DNA of 64,000 nucleotides from Comamonas testosteroni TK102 (GTDB lineage Bacteria; Pseudomonadota; Gammaproteobacteria; Burkholderiales; Burkholderiaceae_C): NCBI RefSeq assembly GCF_000739375.1, contig NZ_CP006704.1:62001-126000 (forward strand), in the 5' to 3' direction. The position numbers were made by a program, and so were the translations under genes. Under the pieces are notes generated by a model, which worked only from the letters and a program-made list of their open reading frames with translations, made no database searches and had not been told where the DNA came from. Shown piece after piece: positions 34,520 to 42,682 of the stretch (within the stretch, counting starts at the first letter, position 1; the number at the start of each line of letters is the position of its first letter).

Positions 34520-35842
34520 ATGGGAATGTTTCAATGGACGGAGCGATCGTCCGATGTCTTGCAGGGCGGTGGCGTCATCGGCCCCGATGAGCGACTGCCC
34601 TGGACGCAGACCGGTTTGATGGGTATCCAGCACGTGATCGCCATGTTCGGCTCCACGGTGCTGGCCCCCATCCTCATGGGGTTCGATCCCAATCTGGCGG
34701 TGTTGATGAGCGGTATCGGCACGCTGATCTTCTTTCTTATCACCGGCGGCAAGGTGCCCAGCTATCTGGGCTCTTCCTTTGCCTTCATCGGCGTGGTCAA
34801 CATCGCCACCGGCTATGTGGCCAGCCAGGGACCTGCCAACGCCAATATCGGCGTGGCGCTGGGCGGCATCATTGCCTGCGGCTTTGTCTACATGCTGGTC
34901 GGCCTGCTGGTGCAGATGGTGGGCACGGCCTGGATCGAACGCTTCATGCCACCCGTGGTGACGGGCGCCGTGGTGGCCATCATCGGCCTGAACCTGGCCT
35001 CGATTCCCATCAAGAACATGGCGTCCAACAACTTCGAATCCTGGATGCAGGCGCTGACCTTTGTGTCCGTGGCGCTGGTGGCCGTGTTCACGCGCGGCAT
35101 GCTGCAGCGCCTGCTGATTCTGATCGGCCTGATCATTGCCAGCGTGCTCTACGCCGTCTTCACCAACGGCCTGGGCTGGGGCAAGCCCGTGGATCTGAGC
35201 GGCGTGCTCAATGCCGCCTGGTTCGGCATTCCCAGCTTCCATGCGCCGGTATTCACCAGCAACGCCATGCTGCTGATCGTGCCCGTGGTCATCATTCTGG
35301 TGGCCGAGAACCTGGGCCATATCAAGGCCGTGACGGCCATGACGGGCAAGAACCTGGACCAGTACATGGGCCGGGCCTTCATCGGTGACGGTGTGGCCAC
35401 CATGGTCTCCGGCGCAGCCGGCGGCACGGGCGTTACCACCTATGCCGAAAACATCGGCGTGATGGCGGCGACCCGCATCTACTCCACGGCCGTGTTCTTT
35501 GTGGCGGCCCTGCTGGCCGTGCTGCTGGGCTTTTCGCCCAAGTTCGGTGCACTGATCCAGGCCATTCCCCTGCCCGTCATGGGCGGTGTCTCCATCGTGG
35601 TGTTCGGCCTGATCGCCATTGCCGGTGCCAAGATCTGGGTGGACAACAAGGTCGACTTTTCCGACACCAAGAATCTGATCGTGGCTGCCATCACCCTGAT
35701 TCTGGGTACCGGAGAATTCACGCTGAGGTTCGGCGAATTCGCGCTGGGCGGCATCGGCTGCGCCACTTTCGGCGCCATCATCCTGTACGCACTGCTGGCC
35801 ATGGGCGAGCGCAAATCTGAAACCAAGGTACAGGCCAGGTGA
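34520..35842 (+). CDS. Uracil/xanthine permease (NCS2/NAT family, UraA-like)
   Basis: This inner-membrane nucleobase-proton symporter has 440 residues and about 12-14 hydrophobic spans. The NAT signature region GVTTYAENIGVMAATRIYS is present, with the binding-site Glu of the second half (VAENLGHIKAV) and MGGVSIVVFGLIA. The GENIGV-type motif favours uracil over purines, but this is inference. The ATG at 34520 has AAGGAG seven bases upstream. The gene is preceded by the dyads at 34442 and followed by a terminator at 35951. Confidence 0.92.
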   Translation: MGMFQWTERSSDVLQGGGVIGPDERLPWTQTGLMGIQHVIAMFGSTVLAPILMGFDPNLAVLMSGIGTLIFFLITGGKVPSYLGSSFAFIGVVNIATGYVASQGPANANIGVALGGIIACGFVYMLVGLLVQMVGTAWIERFMPPVVTGAVVAIIGLNLASIPIKNMASNNFESWMQALTFVSVALVAVFTRGMLQRLLILIGLIIASVLYAVFTNGLGWGKPVDLSGVLNAAWFGIPSFHAPVFTSNAMLLIVPVVIILVAENLGHIKAVTAMTGKNLDQYMGRAFIGDGVATMVSGAAGGTGVTTYAENIGVMAATRIYSTAVFFVAALLAVLLGFSPKFGALIQAIPLPVMGGVSIVVFGLIAIAGAKIWVDNKVDFSDTKNLIVAAITLILGTGEFTLRFGEFALGGIGCATFGAIILYALLAMGERKSETKVQAR

Positions 35843-35897
35843 GTGCCAACATGTAATCGAGGGAACATTCCCCTGACAGCAGCGCGGGGCCTTTGCC

Positions 35898-35938
35898 GAG
35901 AATCCTGGTATTAATGTTCCGCGCTGGTAACATTTCTC
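35898..35938 (+). promoter_or_regulatory. Inverted repeats ahead of the acetate CoA-transferase gene
   Basis: AATGTT/AACATT lies inside GAGAA/TTCTC, and a CTGGTA direct repeat occurs within the same 41 bp. It lies between the permease stop and a terminator directly before the next gene, so it may be part of a regulatory leader. Confidence 0.35.
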
Positions 35939-35950
35939 GCTGGAGATATG

Positions 35951-35975
35951 CCGCCCTACCCGGGCGGTTTTTTTT
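35951..35975 (+). terminator. Rho-independent terminator just before the CoA-transferase start
   Basis: CCGCCC, loop TACCC, GGGCGG, then nine T residues. It ends about 15 bp before the ATG at 35990. It could end the permease transcript or act as an attenuator for the next gene. Confidence 0.8.
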
Positions 35976-35989
35976 AGTTGGAGCATGCA

Positions 35990-37516
35990 ATGTCCATCGC
36001 AGATCGCGTACGTTACCCAGAATTCCTCTCGCGCGTCATGACGGCCGAAGAGGCAGCCGCCCTGATTCCCCACGGTGTCAATGTCGGCATGAGCGGCTTC
36101 ACCGGAGCCGGCTACCCCAAGGCATTGCCCCAGGCCATTGCGGCCCGCGCCAAGGCCGAGCATGCCCAGGGCAAGCCCTACAAGATCAATGTCTGGACCG
36201 GCGCGTCAACCGCCGCCGAGTGCGACGGCGTGATGGCCGAAGCCCATGCCCTGGGTCAGCGTCTGCCCTTCAACACCGACCCCATCGCGCGCAAGGCCGT
36301 CAACGCGGGCGAGATCGATTTCATCGACATGCATCTGTCCCACGTGGCGCAGCATGCCTGGTTCGGCTTTCTGGGCCACATGAACGTCGCCGTGATCGAG
36401 GTGCTGGGCGTGACCGCCGACGGCCTGCTGATCCCTTCGACGGCCGTGGGCAACAACAAGACCTGGCTGGAGATTGCCGACAAGGTGATTCTGGAGGTCA
36501 ACACCAAGCCGCCTGCCCGGATGGAGGGCATGCACGACATCTACTACGGCACGGCCATCCCGCCGCGCCGCATGCCCATCAACATGACGCATGCCGACGA
36601 CCGTATCGGCGATGCCTACCTGAAGGTGGACCCCGCCAAGGTCGTGGCCGTGGTCGAGACCCACAAGGGCGACCGCGACAATGTGTTTGCCACACCGGAC
36701 GAAAACTCTCAAAGAATAGCTGGCTACATCATCGACTTCCTGGCCCACGAGATGAAGATGGGCCGCCTGCCCAAGGAAATGCTGCCCATCCAGTCGGGCG
36801 TGGGCAATGTGGCCAATGCCGTGCTGGCCGGACTGCTGACCGGCCCGTTCGAGAACCTGCTGGGCTTTACCGAAGTGCTGCAGGACGGCATGCTGGATCT
36901 GCTGCGCGCAGGCAAGATGAGCAAGGCCTCGGCTACCTCCATCTCGTTGTCTGCGGCAGCCTGCAAGGACTTCGAGGACAACATCGACTTCTACCGCGAG
37001 CGCATCATCCTGCGTCCGCAGGAAATCTCCAACCATCCCGAACTGGTGCGCCGCCTGGGCATCATCGCCATGAACTCGATGATCGAAGCCGACATCTACG
37101 GCAACATCAACTCCACGCATGTCATGGGCACGGGCATGATGAACGGCATCGGCGGCTCGGGCGACTTTGCCCGCAACGGCTATCTGTCCTTCTTCGTCAC
37201 GCCTTCGGTGGCCAAGGACGGCAAGATCAGCTGCATCGTGCCCATGTGCTCGCATGTGGACCACACCGAGCATGACACCCAGATCATCGTCACCGAGCAA
37301 GGTCTGGCCGATCTGCGCGGCCTGTCGCCCAAGCAGCGTGCGCAAGTCATCATCGACCAATGCGTCCATCCGGACTACCGCGCCCAGCTGCAGGACTATT
37401 TCGACCGCTCGCGCCAGCAGGGTGCACAGCACACGCCCCATATCCTGACCGAGGCGCTGTCCTGGCATCAGCGCTTCATGGACAAGGGCGATATGCGTAG
37501 CTGCGCTACCCCCTGA
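35990..37516 (+). CDS. Acetyl-CoA hydrolase / succinyl-CoA:acetate CoA-transferase family protein
   Basis: The 508-residue protein belongs to the Ach1/AarC/Cat1 family of class I CoA-transferases: GVNVGMSGFTGAGYPKALP near the N-terminus, PIQSGVGNVANAVLAGL, the FTEVLQDG segment with the likely catalytic Glu, and FFVTPSVAKDGKIS. It moves CoA between succinate, acetate or propionate. The ATG at 35990 follows GGAG. The stop codon is inside the post-stop repeat R4, so the last residues (CATP) are partly repeat-encoded. A terminator follows at 37680. Confidence 0.9.
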   Translation: MSIADRVRYPEFLSRVMTAEEAAALIPHGVNVGMSGFTGAGYPKALPQAIAARAKAEHAQGKPYKINVWTGASTAAECDGVMAEAHALGQRLPFNTDPIARKAVNAGEIDFIDMHLSHVAQHAWFGFLGHMNVAVIEVLGVTADGLLIPSTAVGNNKTWLEIADKVILEVNTKPPARMEGMHDIYYGTAIPPRRMPINMTHADDRIGDAYLKVDPAKVVAVVETHKGDRDNVFATPDENSQRIAGYIIDFLAHEMKMGRLPKEMLPIQSGVGNVANAVLAGLLTGPFENLLGFTEVLQDGMLDLLRAGKMSKASATSISLSAAACKDFEDNIDFYRERIILRPQEISNHPELVRRLGIIAMNSMIEADIYGNINSTHVMGTGMMNGIGGSGDFARNGYLSFFVTPSVAKDGKISCIVPMCSHVDHTEHDTQIIVTEQGLADLRGLSPKQRAQVIIDQCVHPDYRAQLQDYFDRSRQQGAQHTPHILTEALSWHQRFMDKGDMRSCATP

Positions 37517-37600
37517 GCCGCTGCGCCTGGGCGGCCCCGCGGCTTCCCCCAAGGGGGACGACACCCTCGCTGCGGGGCGGCCCTTGCTGGGTGTCTCTGG
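37509..37600 (+). repeat. GC-rich post-stop repeat, copy R4
   Basis: ACCCCCTGAGCCGCTGCG begins inside the coding sequence; its TGA is the actual stop of the CoA-transferase. The rest reads through CGGCTTCCCCCAAGGGGGAC, then CTCGCTGCGGGGCGGCCC and TTGCTGGGTGTCTCTGG. Confidence 0.8.
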
Positions 37601-37679
37601 CTTGGGGCGGGGGTGGATTGGGAGCTGCTGCCTAGTCCGCTTGGTGCTGGCGTTGGCGGCTCCAAGTCCTTAGCATCGA

Positions 37680-37708
37680 AGGACGCTCTGCAAGGAGCGT
37701 CCTTTTTT
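37680..37708 (+). terminator. Rho-independent terminator
   Basis: AGGACGCTC, loop TGCAAG, GAGCGTCCT and six T residues. It lies after the CoA-transferase and repeat R4 and just 20 bp before the thioesterase ATG, so it may also attenuate the latter. Confidence 0.85.
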
Positions 37709-37728
37709 CATGCACCACAAGGACTGGT

Positions 37729-38202
37729 ATGGCGATCTGGACCCGAGAGCTCGATCTGAAAGCGCTGAACGCAGGCAGCGCAAACACTGCAATTTCCCAT
37801 CTGGGCATTGAGTTCACCGAATACGGCGACGACTATGTGCGCGCCCGCATCCATGTGGATGAACGCACCTGCCAGCCCTATGGCATTTTGCACGGCGGTG
37901 TCAGCGTGGTGCTGGCCGAGACGCTGGGGTCGATGGCTGCGGCCTGCAGCATTCCCGAAGGCTACCGCTGCGTGGGCCTCGGCGTGACCGCCAGCCATGT
38001 GCGCGCAGGCCGCAAAGGCAGCTGGATCACCGCCACGGCGCGGCCCACGCACCTCGGGCGCACCACGCATGTCTGGGCGGTGGAGCTGCGCGATGAGGAA
38101 GGCAAGCTGACCTGCAACTGCAGCCTGACGATGGCTATCCTGCCGCCCGAGGCAGCGAAGAATGTGCGACTGGATGCGGCTTCGTTGGGTGGGGTGCAGT
38201 AG
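37729..38202 (+). CDS. Hotdog-fold thioesterase (PaaI/EntH-like)
   Basis: A 157-residue single hotdog domain with the signature YGILHGGVSVVLAETLGSMA (HGG loop and catalytic acidic residue) and the beta-strand GVTASHVRAGRKGSW. Such enzymes release CoA from aryl- or acyl-CoA that accumulates in blocked pathways. Near the benzoate genes it might hydrolyse benzoyl-CoA-type dead-end products; that is inference. It starts behind CACAAGGACTGGT. Confidence 0.88.
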   Translation: MAIWTRELDLKALNAGSANTAISHLGIEFTEYGDDYVRARIHVDERTCQPYGILHGGVSVVLAETLGSMAAACSIPEGYRCVGLGVTASHVRAGRKGSWITATARPTHLGRTTHVWAVELRDEEGKLTCNCSLTMAILPPEAAKNVRLDAASLGGVQ

Positions 38203-38810
38203 GCTTTTGTTTGCGAGACCGCTTTGTTTTTAGGGCAGAGGCCGGGACTCGCCCCGGCAGGCGAGTTACCTTTCTTGCTCGCACAAGAAACGTAACCCAA
38301 AGAATGCGACCCGGATGTCTGCGTCCCTGCGCTTCGCTCCGGGCAAACCTGTGTCACGCAATTCAGACCGCGGTGCGGCAAAACTCGCTGTGTGCTGGCG
38401 CACTTCGCTCAAACACGTTGCCGCAAGTCAGAGCACGAAGCATTGGCACTCTTCGGTGCCAATGCCCGCAGCCTGAACTGCGTGCCGCAGGCGCAGCCAG
38501 ACGGGTGAAAGCGGGATCGGACGGCCTGCGAGAGTTATGACGAAATTGGCTTCTAGCGCTTATACAGATTGCGGTAGCAGCTATCAGTTTGATAAAGAAG
38601 CTCTGCTATGACCCATTTTGACGGCGCAGGTTGCCCGTAGCGCAGCGGAGGGACTTGGGCTGCAGGGGCTGTTCTTTGCTTACTTTCTTGGGAGCGGCCT
38701 TCCGTCACCAGCAAGAAAGTAAGCCGGCGAGGCGGGCCGAGACCCGCCCTCTGCCTCATATCAAAGAGAAGAACTCTGCCATGTAAGAAAGGCGCAAAAC
38801 CTTTCCCCGC
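38203..38810. other. 608-bp non-coding gap with an inverted-repeat-bounded element
   Basis: No gene can be supported here. The left end (from about 38231, GCAGAGGCCGGGACTCGCCC, then GAGTTACCTTTCTTGC) and right end (to about 38754, GCAAGAAAGTAAGCC ... GGGCGGGTCTCGGC read as its complement) are imperfect inverted repeats. The 520-bp interior is GC-rich and includes short mirrored pieces (GCATTGGCAC / GTGCCAATGC) and one AT-rich element. It looks like a non-autonomous or decayed element between converging transcription units. Confidence 0.5.
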
Positions 38811-39512
38811 TCAAACCCCCAGCAACGCCGACAACTTCTCCGGCTGCTGCAGCAGATGCGCGGACTCCGCCTGCAAGGCCAGCCGGCCTTTTTCCATCAC
38901 CACGGCCTTGTCGGTATGGGCCAGCACCTTCTTGTAGTCGCGGTCCACGATCAGCGTGGAGATGCCGGTCTCGCGGATCTGGGCAATCACGCGCCAGATT
39001 TCGGCCACCACCAGCGGCGCCAGCCCCTCGGTGGCTTCGTCAAGAATCATGAGGCGCGGGTTGGTCATCAGCGCGCGGCCTATGGAGACCATCTGCTGCT
39101 CACCGCCCGAGAGCTGATCGCCGCCGTTGGACAGTCGCTCCTTGAGGCGTGGAAAGGTTTCCAGTACACGCTCGTAGGTCCAGCCCCGGCTGCCGTCCAG
39201 GCCGGCTCTGGCACTCATCAAGAGGTTTTCCTTGACGGAGAGGTTGGGAAAAACGCCGCGCCCTTCGGGGACATAGCCAATGCCGAGACGCGCCATTCTT
39301 TCGGGGGCGGAATTCGTCACCTCCTTGCCATCGGCAAACACCTGGCCCGAACGCGCCGGCACATAACCCATCAGCGTACGGATCAGCGTGGTCTTGCCCA
39401 TGCCGTTGCGGCCCAGCAGGCCCACGGCCTGGCCCTGAGGCAGATCCAGCGAGATGCCGTGCAGGATATGGCTGTCGCCGTAAAAGCTGTGCACCTCCTG
39501 CAGGCTGAACAT
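38811..39512 (-). CDS. livF: Branched-chain-type ABC transporter ATPase LivF
   Basis: The 233-residue ATPase has Walker A GRNGMGKTT, signature LSGGEQQM and Walker B RLMILDEATEG, all in LivF form and length. It energises the HAAT-family importer encoded upstream. Context with boxD and bclA suggests the substrate is benzoate or a relative rather than leucine. The frame stays open upstream through repeat R5, but the true start is the ATG at 39512, before FSLQEVHSFYG. It is the last gene of the set. Confidence 0.92.
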   Translation of the reverse strand: MFSLQEVHSFYGDSHILHGISLDLPQGQAVGLLGRNGMGKTTLIRTLMGYVPARSGQVFADGKEVTNSAPERMARLGIGYVPEGRGVFPNLSVKENLLMSARAGLDGSRGWTYERVLETFPRLKERLSNGGDQLSGGEQQMVSIGRALMTNPRLMILDEATEGLAPLVVAEIWRVIAQIRETGISTLIVDRDYKKVLAHTDKAVVMEKGRLALQAESAHLLQQPEKLSALLGV

Positions 39513-39540
39513 GGCATGGTTCGAAGGCCCGGAAAGTGGG

Positions 39541-39646
39541 CGCGTGCCTGTGCCCGAGGCAGCAAGCAAGGGCCGCCCGGCAGCGATGGTGCCGTCCCCC
39601 TCCCGCGCAGCGAGAGAGGGGGAAGCGGCAGAGCCGCTCAGGGGGT
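39541..39646 (-). repeat. GC-rich post-stop repeat, copy R5
   Basis: On the minus strand CCCCCTGAGCGGCTCTGCCG begins a few bases after the livG stop, followed by the stem CCCCCTCTCTCGCTGCGCG / GGGAGGGGG and CGGGCGGCCCTTGCTTGC. It fills the livG-livF gap. Confidence 0.8.
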
Positions 39647-39654
39647 GCCTAGTT

Positions 39655-40425
39655 TCAAGCATGCTCTTCCTCTCCGAGATAGGCGGTGCGCACGACCGGG
39701 TCGATACGAATCTGATCGGGCGTGCCCGTGGCCACCACGCTGCCGTTGACCATGACGGTGATGCGATCGGCAATGCGGAAAACGGCATCCATATCGTGCT
39801 CCACCAGCAGCACGGCATGCGCGGACTTGAGCTCCTGCAGCAGCTCCAGCATGCGTTCTGTTTCTTCGGCGCCCATGCCTGCCAGAGGTTCGTCCAGCAG
39901 CAGCACGCGTGGCGCCGTGGCAAGGCACATGGCGACTTCCAGCTGACGCTTGGCACCATGGCTCAGGCTGCCGGCGATGCGCCCGGCATGCTGGGCAAGA
40001 CCGGCGCGCTGCAGCGCGGATTGCGCCCGTTGCATGCTGGCTGCGCAATGCTGGGCCGACTCCCAGATGCGCCAGGGCCTGGGCAGCGCCTGGGCCTGGG
40101 CCGTGAGCCGGCAGTTCTCCAGCACAGTGAACTCGGGGAAGATGGTGGTGCGCTGGTAGCTGCGGCCGATGCCGGCCTTGGCGCGCAGTGGCTGCGGCAT
40201 CTGCGTGACGTCCTGGCCTTCAAGTGCAATGCTGCCGCTGCTGGCTGCTATCTCGCCCGAGAGCATGTTGATGAGCGTGGACTTGCCTGCGCCGTTGGTG
40301 CCGATGACGGCATGGACCTCGCCCTGATGCAGATCCAGATCCACATTGTTCACGGCCACCAGCCCGCCAAAGCGCCGCGTCAGGCCGCGCACGGACATCT
40401 TTGGAGCATTGCCTGCATCAGCCAT
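39655..40425 (-). CDS. livG: Branched-chain-type ABC transporter ATPase LivG
   Basis: The 256-residue ATPase has Walker A GTNGAGKST, the degenerate signature LSHGAKRQLE typical of LivG, and Walker B RVLLLDEPLAGM. The ATG at 40425 overlaps the end of livM by eight bases behind AAGGAGG, so the two are translationally coupled. It pairs with LivF to drive the LivHM channel. Confidence 0.93.
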   Translation of the reverse strand: MADAGNAPKMSVRGLTRRFGGLVAVNNVDLDLHQGEVHAVIGTNGAGKSTLINMLSGEIAASSGSIALEGQDVTQMPQPLRAKAGIGRSYQRTTIFPEFTVLENCRLTAQAQALPRPWRIWESAQHCAASMQRAQSALQRAGLAQHAGRIAGSLSHGAKRQLEVAMCLATAPRVLLLDEPLAGMGAEETERMLELLQELKSAHAVLLVEHDMDAVFRIADRITVMVNGSVVATGTPDQIRIDPVVRTAYLGEEEHA

Positions 40426-41512
40426 GATCCCCTCCTTGCTCGACAGCTTCTGGCGACTGGCCGGTCCGCGCTGCAGCCTTCTTCTGCCATTTATCGTTGA
40501 TGCCGACCAGGCCCTTGGGCAGCAGCGCGACCAGCGCGATGATGGCAAGGCCCAGCGTCAGCTGCCAGTGGTCCGCGGCATTGCCCACGATGGCATGGGT
40601 GCTCAGCAGTTCCTTGAGCAGCACAAAGGTGATGGTGCCCAGCACCGCACCGCGCAGCGAACCCACGCCGCCCAGAATCAGCATCAGCAGGACCTCGCCG
40701 GAGTGGTGCCAGGCCAGCAGCTCGGGGTTGACCACGGCATCGCGTGCGGCCAGCAGAAAGCCCGCCAGCCCCGCCAGCGCACCGGCGATCACAAAGCCGG
40801 CGAGCTTGTAGCCGTAGGTGGCAAAGCCGGCAGCGCGCATGCGCTGCTCGTTGACGCGAATACCGGCCAGCGCATGGCCGAAGCGCGAGTGGCGCAGCAT
40901 GGCGATGAAGGCATAGACCAGCACCAGTGCGGCCAGCACCACGAAGTACTGCGTGCTGCTACTTTCCATGTCCAGTGCTCCGATGGCCGGGCGCTGCATC
41001 AGGTGGATGCCGTCGCTGCCGCCAAAGTAGCCCACGTCGTGCACGACAAAGAAAGCCAGTTGCGCGAATGCCAGCGTGACCATGATGAAGTACACGCCCT
41101 TGGTGCGCAGACTCAGTGCACCCACCAGCAGGGCATACAGGCCCGAGACGCCGACGGCGGCGCCGAGCATGACGAGAAAGTTGCCGCCGTCCTGGCCGGC
41201 AGCCTTCACCGCCGCATAGGCACCCAGGCCGAAGTAGGCGGCATGGCCCAGGCTGACCAGCCCTGCGCCGCCCACCAGGATATGCAGGCTCAGCGCAAAG
41301 ATGGACAGGATCATGATCTTGACCACCAGATCGGACAGATAGGCCGACCAGAAGGGCTGGGCGGCCGCCAGCAGCACTGCGGCGGCCAGCGGCAGCACCA
41401 CCCCTACCCAGACGCTTTGGGCGCGAATGGGGCGGCTCTGGTTGGTGACTGCTGGTGCTTCTGCATAGGCCTGGTTGGATTGCGGCAGCGGCGTATAGGA
41501 GGTGTCGCTCAT
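40418..41512 (-). CDS. livM: Branched-chain-type ABC permease LivM
   Basis: A 364-residue inner-membrane permease of the LivM type with about ten hydrophobic spans, the signature GGAGLVSLGHAAYFGLGAYA and the cytoplasmic EAA-like loop around GVGSLRGAVLG. A polar N-terminal extension of about 45 residues precedes the first span. The start at 41512 has AAGGA eight bases upstream. Confidence 0.92.
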   Translation of the reverse strand: MSDTSYTPLPQSNQAYAEAPAVTNQSRPIRAQSVWVGVVLPLAAAVLLAAAQPFWSAYLSDLVVKIMILSIFALSLHILVGGAGLVSLGHAAYFGLGAYAAVKAAGQDGGNFLVMLGAAVGVSGLYALLVGALSLRTKGVYFIMVTLAFAQLAFFVVHDVGYFGGSDGIHLMQRPAIGALDMESSSTQYFVVLAALVLVYAFIAMLRHSRFGHALAGIRVNEQRMRAAGFATYGYKLAGFVIAGALAGLAGFLLAARDAVVNPELLAWHHSGEVLLMLILGGVGSLRGAVLGTITFVLLKELLSTHAIVGNAADHWQLTLGLAIIALVALLPKGLVGINDKWQKKAAARTGQSPEAVEQGGDHG

Positions 41513-41539
41513 ATCAATGATCCTTGGCACTGCTTGCAG

Positions 41540-41646
41540 AACTGGCGCGAACCAAGCAGGGGACACAGGGCAAGGGCCATCCCGCAGCGAAGGTGTTGTC
41601 CCGCCCGCGTAGCGAGAGCAGGGGAAGGCGCGAAGCGACTCAGGGT
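41540..41646 (-). repeat. GC-rich post-stop repeat, copy R6 (diverged)
   Basis: On the minus strand ACCCTGAGTCGCTTCGCG starts just after the livH stop; the middle and end (TCGCTGCGGGATGGCCCTTG, GTTCGCGCCAGTTCTGC) follow the same order as the other copies with more substitutions. It fills the livH-livM gap. Confidence 0.7.
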
Positions 41647-41654
41647 GAACTTCA

Positions 41655-42524
41655 TCATCTCTTTCCCATCAGGCCTTCTGGGCGCCATACGAGGATCACG
41701 GCCATCAGCAGATAGATGCTCATGCCGCTGAGTTCCTGGAAGAACACCTTGCCGAAGGTATCCACAAAGCCCACCAGCAGCGAGGCAATCAGCGCTCCGG
41801 TAATCGATCCAATGCCGCCGATGACCACCACCACAAAGCAGATGATGAGCACGCTGGAGCCCATGTTCGGATAGACCGAACTCATGGGCGCCGCGATCAT
41901 GCCGGCCAGGGCCGCCAGGGCCACGCCCACCGCGAACACGATGCGGTACAGGCGCTTGATGTTGATGCCCAGGCCACGCACCATGTCGCGGTTGCTGGCA
42001 CCGGCGCGAATCATCATGCCCAGGCGCGTGCGGTTGACGGTGTAGTACATCAGCAGCGCCACCAGCAGGCAGGCGGCGGCGGCAAACACGTTGTACCAGG
42101 GGTACTGCATCATGCCCATGAGAGGAAAGCTGCCGGCCAGCCAGGCCGGCTTTTCCACGCCATGCACATCGTTGCCGACAAGGATGGCGCGCAGGCCTTC
42201 AAACACCAGGATCAGGCCATAGGTCATCAGCACCTGCTGCAGGTGATCGCGTTCGTAGAGAAAGCTGAAGAATGCCCATTCGAGAAAATAGCCCAGCACC
42301 ACCGCCAGCACTACGCCGACCAGCAGCATGGTGATGAAATGCTGGCCCAGATAAGGTGCCAGCGAGAACGCCACATAGGCTCCGATCATGTAGAAGCTGC
42401 CATGGGCGAGGTTGATCACTCCCATGATGCCGAAGATCAGCGTCAGGCCGGAGGCCAGCAGAAACAGCAGCAGTCCGTACTGAATCGAGTTCAGACACTG
42501 CACCAGAAAAGTGGCGAGATCCAC
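41655..42524 (-). CDS. livH: Branched-chain-type ABC permease LivH
   Basis: A 289-residue permease with about eight spans and the LivH signature SGLTLIFGIMGVINLAHGSF near the N-terminus and GGIGSITGALIASLLVG near the C-terminus. It forms the membrane channel with LivM. It is separated from livK by a 158-bp gap with strong hairpins. Confidence 0.93.
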   Translation of the reverse strand: MDLATFLVQCLNSIQYGLLLFLLASGLTLIFGIMGVINLAHGSFYMIGAYVAFSLAPYLGQHFITMLLVGVVLAVVLGYFLEWAFFSFLYERDHLQQVLMTYGLILVFEGLRAILVGNDVHGVEKPAWLAGSFPLMGMMQYPWYNVFAAAACLLVALLMYYTVNRTRLGMMIRAGASNRDMVRGLGINIKRLYRIVFAVGVALAALAGMIAAPMSSVYPNMGSSVLIICFVVVVIGGIGSITGALIASLLVGFVDTFGKVFFQELSGMSIYLLMAVILVWRPEGLMGKR

Positions 42525-42573
42525 GGCAATCCTTGTTGAAGCGGGAGGGCTGAGGCAGCGGCAGCTACCGCCC

Positions 42574-42648
42574 CGCGAATCACGGATTCGCGTTGGAGAC
42601 GAGGCGCTCTGCCGGGGGCCGGCACCAAAGGTGCGGCATGCGCAGAGC
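42574..42648 (-). promoter_or_regulatory. Hairpin pair in the livK-livH gap
   Basis: CGCGAATC / GATTCGCG with loop ACG (42574-42592) and GCTCTGC / GCAGAGC (42605-42611, 42642-42648) enclosing GCACC/GGTGC are strong stems without T runs. Such stems after a binding-protein gene often stabilise its mRNA and lower downstream expression. Confidence 0.55.
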
Positions 42649-42682
42649 AGCGACGTATCCAGGGCGGTATGGCTTGCTTGCG

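Noticed and set aside
34340..36163. A 600-codon minus-strand open frame opposite the uracil/xanthine permease
   Set aside because: His/Gln/Gly-rich translation without any family similarity; mirrors the permease codons and spans an intergenic terminator.
39513..39959. Longer form of LivF beginning upstream of 39512
   Set aside because: The frame is open only because repeat R5 and the end of livG have no stop in that frame; the residues have no LivF similarity and overlap livG out of frame.
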